This document shows, in pieces, positions 1 to 5,760 of a stretch of 17,834 nucleotides of DNA. This DNA is from an uncultured Agathobacter sp. Lineage in GTDB: Bacteria; Bacillota; Clostridia; Lachnospirales; Lachnospiraceae. The DNA is taken from NCBI GenBank assembly GCA_934358675.1, contig CAKRKX010000050.1:1-17834 (forward strand), written 5' to 3'. The notes under the pieces are model-generated. The model made no database searches. It had not been told where the DNA came from and was given only the letters and a program-made list of their open reading frames with translations. Each line of letters begins with the position of its first letter. Position 1 is the first letter of the stretch. A program made the translations under genes and the position numbers.

Positions 1-163
1 ATCAGGTTATGAAATCTATCTAATTCCGTCACGCCATCCAAAATCACACTGCCAATTTTTATACCTATTTATCCGGTGTCGTCCGCCTTAGAATATGAAA
101 AAGCTAAGTCGTTCAACCAGAATTTGTTGATTGGATAAATTGTGAATTATTATAGTAATTATT
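1..163. other. left-edge non-coding region, possible gene remnant
   Basis: No intact gene is visible here. On the minus strand one reading frame is open from about 146 to 72, is broken by a TAA at 69-71, and stays open from 68 to the left edge. The last part reads roughly KIGSVILDGVTELDRFHNL, which looks protein-like. It has no convincing start or ribosome binding site. The + strand frame from base 2 is also open, up to a TAG at 89-91. The stretch could hold the edge of a neighbouring gene or a decayed gene; the sequence does not settle it. Confidence 0.2.
127..156 (+). promoter_or_regulatory. candidate sigma-A promoter for the tautomerase-chitosanase operon
   Basis: A TTGATT box (127-132) lies 18 bases upstream of TATAGT (151-156). 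A second weak option is the extended -10-like TGGTATATA at 165-173, which lacks a good -35. Both precede the gene starting at 218 in very A/T-rich DNA, where chance matches are common, so confidence is low. Confidence 0.3.
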
Positions 164-217
164 GTGGTATATATGATATTATCTGTATTAGAGTTAGAAA
201 ATAAGGAGGACAAAACA

Positions 218-559
218 ATGCCATTTATTGATTCGAAAGTAACTGTAAAATTAACGGATGATAAGAAGGAGAGTATTAAGGCGCGTCTCGGACAGGCGGT
301 AAGTCTTTTGCATAAGTCAGAAACCTATCTTATGGTGGGCTTCGAGGATGACTATGATCTGTACATGGGTGGAAACAAACTTGAAAAAGGCGCTTATGTA
401 TCGGTAAGTCTGTTTGGAAGTGCTTCTTCTTCGGACTATGAGAAGATGACCGGTGCAATCTGTGAAATCTTACAGGAAGAACTGGAAATTCCGGGTGATA
501 AAGTTTATGTGACATATCACGGAGTGAACGACTGGGGATGGAACGGAAGTAACTTCTAA
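218..559 (+). CDS. MIF/tautomerase superfamily protein
   Basis: This 113-residue protein resembles macrophage migration inhibitory factor (MIF), a family of trimeric tautomerases that use an N-terminal proline as catalytic base. The sequence shows Pro2 directly after the start Met, a conserved-looking HKSETYLMVGF segment near the expected active-site lysine, and a C-terminal end of VYVTYHGVNDWGWNGSNF. That tail parallels the VYINYYD...VGWNNSTF tail of animal MIF. The length also matches MIF (about 115 residues). The CXXC motif of human MIF is absent. I chose the ATG at 218 because AAGGAGG lies 8 bases upstream and because this start places Pro at position 2; a longer upstream frame from 164 would bury it. 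It is the first gene of a run of four. The physiological substrate is unknown. Confidence 0.8.
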   Translation: MPFIDSKVTVKLTDDKKESIKARLGQAVSLLHKSETYLMVGFEDDYDLYMGGNKLEKGAYVSVSLFGSASSSDYEKMTGAICEILQEELEIPGDKVYVTYHGVNDWGWNGSNF

Positions 560-586
560 TCAAGGTTCGAAAATGAGGAGAAACGT

Positions 587-1060
587 ATGAAACTGTTGAT
601 CAAGCAGAGAGTATTTTCGTGGACAGACACATACGATGTGTATGATGAAGCCGGTAACCCAAAATATTTTGTGAAAGCGGAATTTTTTACATTGGGACAT
701 CGCATTCATGTGTATGACATGAATCAGAATGAGGCCGGTATGGTTAAAGAGCGGGTGTTTAAGCTGCTTCCGGTCTTTGATATTGAAATCGGAGGACAGG
801 ATTTTGGAACCGTACAAAAGGAATTTACGTTCTTCAAGCCAAAATATGATATCAACTATAACGGATGGAGATGCGAAGGCGATTTCTTGGCGTGGGATTA
901 TGATGTGTATTCCGGATGTAGTGTTGCGGTACACATTTCAAAAGAACTTCTGCATTGGGGAGATACGTATGTGATCGACATTGTTGATCCGGCAGATGAG
1001 ATTATGGCACTTATGCTAACGATTGCAATCGATGCTGCAAACTGTTCGGGTTCAAATTAG
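587..1060 (+). CDS. LURP-one-related / tubby C-terminal-like protein
   Basis: This 157-residue protein begins MKLLIKQRVFSWTDTYDVYDEAG and continues with short beta-rich repeats, such as KYFVKAEFFTLGHRIHVYD, a VFKLLPVFDIEIGG strand and a YDINYNGW strand. This is the pattern of the LURP-one-related (YxjI-like) family, which has the tubby C-terminal fold of a beta barrel around a helix. The length agrees with bacterial members (about 160). Its biochemical role in bacteria is unknown; membrane or phospholipid association is a family-level suggestion only. There is no signal peptide. GAGGAG lies 6 bases before the ATG, and the gene sits 27 bases after the tautomerase gene, probably in the same transcript. 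Confidence 0.75.
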   Translation: MKLLIKQRVFSWTDTYDVYDEAGNPKYFVKAEFFTLGHRIHVYDMNQNEAGMVKERVFKLLPVFDIEIGGQDFGTVQKEFTFFKPKYDINYNGWRCEGDFLAWDYDVYSGCSVAVHISKELLHWGDTYVIDIVDPADEIMALMLTIAIDAANCSGSN

Positions 1061-1078
1061 TATGTGAAGAGGGAAGAT

Positions 1079-1987
1079 ATGCAAAAGAAAAAATATGCAG
1101 CATTGATTGTATCTTGCATAGCAATCAGTCTGTGTGCCTGTGGTATGGATCACTCGTCAACAGGGAAGGATAGCGAGTTGGGGGAGAATGCTTCAGACAT
1201 AGTGCAAACAGAAAACTCGGAAATCAGCATGGAGAACGATCATGAAGGGTTTTCGGAAAAGAATATTTCACAGGGAGATTTGCGCAAAGAAGTATGTGCA
1301 CTCGTCTCAAGTGCGGAAAATTCAACGATCGATTATGCAAAGGAATATGGATATATTGAGGATATCGGAGACGGACGCGGCTACACGGCCGGAATCATTG
1401 GTTTTACCAGTGGAACCGGAGATATGTTGGATGTTGTGAATCGTTATACGCAGTTGAAACCGGATAACGAATTGAGCAAGTACATTCCGGCACTGAAAAG
1501 CGTTGTCTGGACGGATTCACACGAGGGACTCGGGGATGCTTTTGTGAAGGCGTGGAAAGAGGCTGCCGCAACGGATGAGATGCTGCAGGCACAGAATGAT
1601 ATTTTAAATCAACAGTATATGGATCCGGCAATCGAATATGCAAGGCAGGATAATCTTAGTCCTCTTGGTCAGTATATTTATTACGATGCATTGGTCGTAC
1701 ATGGAAGCGGAGACAGCGACGATTGCTTTGAGGCGATACGCAATGCTGCGTTAAAGAAATGTGATTCTCCGGCTGATGGTGGTGATGAGGAGACATTTCT
1801 TAGAAAATTTCTGGATGCGAGAGTGGTTGTCATGCAGATGGAAGAGGCACATTCGGATCTGTCACGTCTTGATACACAAAGAAAGCTTCTGAATGAAAAA
1901 AATTATGCACTTACATTGCCTTTTTCATGGACGATGTACGGGGATCCGTTTACATTGACGGAAGATGATATTGAAAAACTTCCCTAG
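1079..1987 (+). CDS. csn: lipoprotein chitosanase, glycoside hydrolase family 46
   Basis: This is a predicted endo-hydrolase of chitosan (beta-1,4-glucosamine polymer), anchored outside the membrane. The 302-residue protein starts with a lipoprotein signal (basic MQKKK, hydrophobic 6-18, lipobox-like L-C-A-C, lipidated Cys21). A polar acidic linker (about 22-64) and a complete GH46 domain (about 65-302) follow. Recalled alignment to the Streptomyces N174 enzyme gives SSAENS with Glu80 (its catalytic Glu22) and DIGDGRGYT with Asp98 (its Asp40), exactly 18 residues apart as in N174. The substrate-site residues Arg100, Thr103 and Asp115 are also present. The matching end reads PADGGDEETFLRKFLDAR through MYGDPFTL. 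A GTG at 1064 is in frame, but the ATG at 1079 has an AGAGGGA site just upstream and gives a more typical signal peptide. GH46 membership is seen from motifs; activity is inferred. Confidence 0.9.
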   Translation: MQKKKYAALIVSCIAISLCACGMDHSSTGKDSELGENASDIVQTENSEISMENDHEGFSEKNISQGDLRKEVCALVSSAENSTIDYAKEYGYIEDIGDGRGYTAGIIGFTSGTGDMLDVVNRYTQLKPDNELSKYIPALKSVVWTDSHEGLGDAFVKAWKEAAATDEMLQAQNDILNQQYMDPAIEYARQDNLSPLGQYIYYDALVVHGSGDSDDCFEAIRNAALKKCDSPADGGDEETFLRKFLDARVVVMQMEEAHSDLSRLDTQRKLLNEKNYALTLPFSWTMYGDPFTLTEDDIEKLP

Positions 1988-1998
1988 ATGAGGTGAAT

Positions 1999-2742
1999 AT
2001 GAAGCGATTATATAAAAAATTATACCGGCAATTGGCCATTGATTATTGCTGTGCCGTAGACGATATTGTGGATGACAAAAATCATTTTACGGAATACCGA
2101 AAAATGGATGGACGACGAAGATTTGATGAATCGGAGGATTGCATTTTAAAAGCAATTGTTGTAAACGGAAAACTTGTATTTTCCGGTGAAAAACAGATCA
2201 TGGATGCGTGCAGGGAAAAATTTGCAACGACTTCCGGAAGCTGGTTTATGGATGTCGGCAGTTTTCGAGTCCTCGAATCGGTTTTGCAGGGAAAAGGATA
2301 TCGTTTAAAGACGGCACATCCGTTTTTTATTCCGAAGGATGAGAAGGTCTGTCATGTTGACGGAGTGGAAATTCGAAAATTTGATCAAAATGAGATCCTG
2401 CAATTCCGGGGAGATGCGAGATTTGATGAGGCGTTCTGCTTTGATGAACAATCACCGGATATGATCGGTGTAGCGGCTATCATTGACGATGAAATTGTCG
2501 GGATGGCAGGTGCGAGTGCGGACAGCCCGAATCTTTGGCAGATCGGAATCGATGTTGCAAAACAATGCGAAGGAAAACATATTGGATCCACACTTGTGTC
2601 GATTTTGAAAAAGGATATCATGGATAGAGGGATTCTGCCTTACTACGGAACAAGCATGTCCAATCTTGCCTCACAAAAAGTTGCGGCAAGGGCAGGATTT
2701 GAAATTGCCTGGGTGGAATTACTTTCGGAGAAAAACGAATAA
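1999..2742 (+). CDS. GNAT family N-acetyltransferase
   Basis: This 247-residue protein carries a C-terminal GNAT fold (about 125-240), the family that transfers acetyl from acetyl-CoA to an amine. Visible elements are the beta strands GVAAIIDDEIVGMAGASAD and LWQIGIDV, a Q-C-E-G-K-H-I-G-S stretch corresponding to the acetyl-CoA pyrophosphate loop (Q/RxxGxG/A), and the closing YYGTSMSNLASQKVAARAGFEIAW. The N-terminal half (about 1-120) is a less conserved extension found in many clostridial members. The ATG at 1999 is preferred over the in-frame GTG at 1993 because GAGGTG at 1990-1995 then serves as its ribosome binding site. It starts 11 bases after the chitosanase stop, so the two are likely co-transcribed. 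The substrate cannot be told from sequence. Confidence 0.8.
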   Translation: MKRLYKKLYRQLAIDYCCAVDDIVDDKNHFTEYRKMDGRRRFDESEDCILKAIVVNGKLVFSGEKQIMDACREKFATTSGSWFMDVGSFRVLESVLQGKGYRLKTAHPFFIPKDEKVCHVDGVEIRKFDQNEILQFRGDARFDEAFCFDEQSPDMIGVAAIIDDEIVGMAGASADSPNLWQIGIDVAKQCEGKHIGSTLVSILKKDIMDRGILPYYGTSMSNLASQKVAARAGFEIAWVELLSEKNE

Positions 2743-2770
2743 AATAACTTCATTTTGGACAGGAAAAGAA

Positions 2771-2798
2771 AAAGCGGCTCACATTAGTGAGTCGCTTT
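2771..2798 (-). terminator. terminator between convergent genes
   Basis: The two 12-base arms (2771-2782 and 2787-2798) pair with a single internal G/T mismatch, around a 4-base loop. Read on the minus strand, the 3' arm runs into a U-rich tail (TTTTTCTTTTCC), so it is a good intrinsic terminator for the CLC gene. On the + strand the tail is only CTTTGTTG, so it may work less well for the GNAT gene. The CLC stop codon (2784-2786) falls at the end of the arm and in the loop. Confidence 0.75.
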
Positions 2799-4043
2799 GT
2801 TGATGTAATTGGTTTTGTATTTGGAATATACGATCTTCTGGCTGCGGTACAATCCGAAGTATCCGGAGAGCATATAACTGAGGGCGGTCGCCAATAAGAA
2901 ATATGGCATTCCGTCATATCCAAACAATTCGAAACTGATCAAAAGCGAAGTGATCGGGCAGTTTGTTACACCACAGAACACTGCGGTCATTCCGACTGCG
3001 GTACACAGTGTCGGAGAGAAACCGAGAAGGTTCCCGAACAGACATCCAAATGCTGCTCCTGTGAAGAAAGATGGTACGATCTCGCCACCTTTGTATCCGG
3101 CACCAAGTGTCAGTGCCGTAAAGATCATCTTGAGCAGGAACGCTTCCGGACGAACGGTTCCGTTGATGCAGTGGGCGATAATATTGATGCCGGTTCCGTT
3201 GTAATCCTGATTACCAACGAGAAGCGTGAGTACGATAATGATACATCCGCCGACAATTGCACGGATATATGGATTCGCAAAAAATCGCTTGTACAGATCT
3301 TCACTCTTGTGTAACAGAACACAGAAGAGAATGCTGACCAGCGCACACAGGATGGCAAGGATCGAGATCTCAATGGCACTTACGATCGTGAATTTCGGAA
3401 TATAATGAATGAGGAAAAGCTCATTGGATACGCCGAAAGAATAAGCAATTCCGTGTGCGACAAGCGAACTGATCACACATGGCACCAACGCAATATAATA
3501 CATAACGCCGACGCTGACCATCTCCATCGGAAGGATGGCGGCTGCCATCGGTGTGCCGAAGAGTGCAGAGAAAGCGGCACTCATACCACACATGATCATG
3601 ACATGCTTGTCCTTGTCATCGAAGCGGAAGAGTTTGCCCAATGCATTTCCGATGCTTCCACCCATCTGTAAAGCTGCGCCTTCCCGGCCGGCAGATCCGC
3701 CGAATAAGTGCGTGATCAGTGTCGAGACAAAGATGAGCGGCGCCATACGAAGCGGAAGTTCGTCATCGGAGTGGATCGCGGAGATGACCAGATTCGTTCC
3801 GGTGTCTTTCTCATTGTGCAGGATCCTGTACATGGCTACGATTCCGATACCGCCGAGCGGCAGAAGGAAGATCAGCCAGGTGTTCTGCGTGCGAAGAACG
3901 GTCACGAGCGATAATGCAAAATAGAAAGCAGTACCGCACAGACCGACGATCACACCGACGATAATTGCGAAAATGATCCATTTTAAGGATACCAGCGCGC
4001 GATGCGCGTTGTGTTTGATTTTGTGCTTGATAACATCATTCAT
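2784..4043 (-). CDS. CLC family anion channel/antiporter, fluoride-exporter-like
   Basis: This 419-residue membrane protein belongs to the CLC family, which moves halides across the membrane, often in exchange for protons. Many hydrophobic helices are visible. Key loops are GTNLV (82-86) where chloride CLCs have GSGIP, GSAGREGAALQMGG with Glu121 as the gating glutamate, a KGGEIVPSFFTGAAFG loop replacing the usual GxFAP loop, and SYMLSGYFGLYRSQ near the C-terminus. From memory, the N-containing first filter and the KGGE(V/I)xP loop mark the clade with the fluoride/proton antiporters (CLC-F), so fluoride export is a reasonable inference. Family membership is firm; ion choice is not. A GAGGTAA ribosome site precedes the start at 4043. 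It is the only minus-strand gene here and is transcribed divergently from malQ. No fluoride riboswitch fits in its leader of about 22 bases. Confidence 0.88.
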   Translation of the reverse strand: MNDVIKHKIKHNAHRALVSLKWIIFAIIVGVIVGLCGTAFYFALSLVTVLRTQNTWLIFLLPLGGIGIVAMYRILHNEKDTGTNLVISAIHSDDELPLRMAPLIFVSTLITHLFGGSAGREGAALQMGGSIGNALGKLFRFDDKDKHVMIMCGMSAAFSALFGTPMAAAILPMEMVSVGVMYYIALVPCVISSLVAHGIAYSFGVSNELFLIHYIPKFTIVSAIEISILAILCALVSILFCVLLHKSEDLYKRFFANPYIRAIVGGCIIIVLTLLVGNQDYNGTGINIIAHCINGTVRPEAFLLKMIFTALTLGAGYKGGEIVPSFFTGAAFGCLFGNLLGFSPTLCTAVGMTAVFCGVTNCPITSLLISFELFGYDGMPYFLLATALSYMLSGYFGLYRSQKIVYSKYKTNYINKATH

Positions 4044-4071
4044 AACGATTACCTCTTTTTTTATTGATTTT

Positions 4072-4100
4072 ATAGTATCATTCGAGAAAGGTTTTTACAA
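4072..4100 (-). promoter_or_regulatory. sigma-A promoter for the CLC gene
   Basis: On the minus strand TTGTAA (4100-4095) is followed after 17 bases by TACTAT (4077-4072), preceded by TGA, which makes an extended -10. Transcription should start near 4065, giving a leader of about 22 bases. The -35 box overlaps that of the malQ promoter. Confidence 0.65.
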
Positions 4101-4122
4101 GAGGACAAAAAAGTGATATAGT
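4094..4122 (+). promoter_or_regulatory. sigma-A promoter for malQ
   Basis: TTTACA (4094-4099) and TATAGT (4117-4122) are separated by 17 bases, and TG at 4114-4115 gives an extended -10. Transcription would start near 4129, about 33 bases before the malQ ATG, leaving no room for a riboswitch. Five of its six -35 bases are shared with the opposing CLC promoter. Confidence 0.7.
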
Positions 4123-4161
4123 ATATTAGGTAATAAGCAAATAAATCAGGAGGTATAGCTT

Positions 4162-5703
4162 ATGAGAACAAGTGGCGTACTGATGCCTATTTCTTCCCTT
4201 CCGTCACCGTACGGTATCGGAACTATGGGAAAGCAGGCACGGAAGTTTGTCGATTTTCTGGTAAAGGGAGGCCAGAAATATTGGCAGATTCTTCCAATAT
4301 GTCCGACAAGTTACGGAGATTCTCCGTATCAGTCATTTTCCAGTTTCGCCGGTAATCCGTATTTCATAGATCTTGAATATCTGTGCAAAGACAAATTACT
4401 GACGAAAAAGGAATGTGAGTCCTTTGCGTGGGGGACAAATCCAAAATACGTTGATTACGGTATTATGTACGAATCACGTTATGCATTGTTGCGTAAAGCA
4501 TATGCGCGCTTTGTAAAGAATGAACCGCAGGATTTCAATGAGTTCTGCGAGAGTGAGAAGCAGTGGCTTGATGATTATGCGCTGTTTATGGCATTAAAAG
4601 ATGCCAACGACGGTCAGGCATGGTCGAAGTGGGATAAGCAGCTTCGTGTTCGCGATGCCGGGGCTGTCGCAGAGGCAAGAGAACAATATGCCGAGGAGAT
4701 CCGTTTCTACAAGATGCTTCAGTATCTGTTTTATCAGCAGTGGAATGATCTGAAGGCTTATGCGAACGATGCCGGGATTGAGATCATCGGTGATGTTCCG
4801 ATCTATGTCGCAGGAGACAGTGCCGATGTATGGGCGAATCCGGATCAGTTCTATCTTGATGAGAACTTAGAGCCGATCGAGGTGGCCGGATGCCCGCCTG
4901 ACGCTTTTTCCGATGATGGACAGTTGTGGGGCAATCCGTTGTTCCGTTGGGATGTGATGAAGAAAGACGGTTACACATGGTGGACGCGCCGTATTAAGGC
5001 GATGTCCGAATTGTATGATATCATTCGAATTGATCATTTCCGTGGATTTGATTCGTTCTACGCGATTCCGGCTAAGGATGATACGGCCAAGAATGGTCAG
5101 TGGAAACAGGGACCGGGAATGGATCTGTTTTGCGAACTTGAGAAGAAGCTGGGCAAGCTTCCGATTATTGTTGAGGATCTTGGATTTTTGACACCGTCGG
5201 TTCATAAGCTTTTGAAAGATTCCGGTTTCCCTGGAATGAAAGTAATTCAGTTTGCATTTGACAGCAGGGAGGAGAGCGATTATCTGCCTCATACATACAG
5301 CAATCATTGTGTGGTATACACCGGAACACATGACAATGATACCGTTATGGGCTGGATGAAGACAGCACCAAAAGCTTCTGTTAAATATGCGAAGGAATAT
5401 CTGAATCTGACAAAGGAAGAAGGCTACAATTGGGGCATGATGCGTGCCGCGTGGTCATCGGTTGCGGATATGGCTATCGTTCCGATGCAGGATATTCTCG
5501 GACTTGGTTCTGAGGCGCGTATCAATACACCGTCTACATTGGGCGATAACTGGAAGTGGCGTGCAATTCCGGAGCAGATTGATACGAAAGTGGCAAAGAA
5601 ACTTTACCATTATATGCAGATGTATGGCCGTGTGAACAAAACCGTCAAAACCGATAAGGGTAATGAGCAGGATAAAGAAAAAGAAGTAAAAGAAAGCAAA
5701 TAG
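4162..5703 (+). CDS. malQ: 4-alpha-glucanotransferase (amylomaltase, GH77)
   Basis: This 513-residue cytoplasmic enzyme transfers alpha-1,4-glucan segments between maltodextrins and so helps in maltose and glycogen use. GH77 signatures appear in order: LPICPTSYGDSPYQSFSSFAGNP near the N-terminus, GDVPIYVAGDSADVWANP, GCPPDAFSDDGQLWGNP, the nucleophile Asp291 in RIDHFRG, the acid/base Glu338 in IVEDLG, and the third acid Asp391 in TGTHDND. These positions agree closely with Thermus amylomaltase (293/340/395). The last 25 or so residues are a charged Lys/Glu-rich tail not needed for the fold. AGGAGG at 4149-4154 sits 7 bases before the ATG. It is a single-gene transcript with its own promoter and terminator, and it complements the glgC/glgD genes further on. 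Confidence 0.96.
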   Translation: MRTSGVLMPISSLPSPYGIGTMGKQARKFVDFLVKGGQKYWQILPICPTSYGDSPYQSFSSFAGNPYFIDLEYLCKDKLLTKKECESFAWGTNPKYVDYGIMYESRYALLRKAYARFVKNEPQDFNEFCESEKQWLDDYALFMALKDANDGQAWSKWDKQLRVRDAGAVAEAREQYAEEIRFYKMLQYLFYQQWNDLKAYANDAGIEIIGDVPIYVAGDSADVWANPDQFYLDENLEPIEVAGCPPDAFSDDGQLWGNPLFRWDVMKKDGYTWWTRRIKAMSELYDIIRIDHFRGFDSFYAIPAKDDTAKNGQWKQGPGMDLFCELEKKLGKLPIIVEDLGFLTPSVHKLLKDSGFPGMKVIQFAFDSREESDYLPHTYSNHCVVYTGTHDNDTVMGWMKTAPKASVKYAKEYLNLTKEEGYNWGMMRAAWSSVADMAIVPMQDILGLGSEARINTPSTLGDNWKWRAIPEQIDTKVAKKLYHYMQMYGRVNKTVKTDKGNEQDKEKEVKESK

Positions 5704-5731
5704 CATATTTTCATCCCCTTTCCCATATATT
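5703..5731 (+). promoter_or_regulatory. sigma-E-like sporulation promoter for spoIVA
   Basis: GCATATT (5703-5709) matches the sigma-E -35 consensus KMATATT fully. After a 14-base spacer, CATATATT (5724-5731) matches CATACAHT at 7 of 8 places. spoIVA is a sigma-E gene in Bacillus subtilis and Clostridioides difficile, so this is the expected regulation. The -35 begins on the last base of the malQ stop codon, and the -10 lies in the 5' arm of the malQ terminator. Predicted transcription start is near 5738. Confidence 0.65.
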
Positions 5732-5760
5732 TAGGAATATATGAGAAAGGGGACTTTTTT
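5715..5760 (+). terminator. malQ intrinsic terminator
   Basis: The arms 5715-5730 and 5737-5752 pair as 8 bp (CCCCTTTC with GAAAGGGG), one C/A mismatch, then 7 bp (CATATAT with ATATATG), closed by the loop TTAGGA. AC and six Ts follow, ending just before the spoIVA ATG. The 3' arm contains the AAAGGGG ribosome binding site of spoIVA. Confidence 0.85.

Noticed and set aside
4044..4161. Fluoride riboswitch in front of the CLC gene
   Set aside because: The minus strand lacks the conserved GGNGATGG start and the GCTGATGRC-type end, and the predicted leader is far too short.
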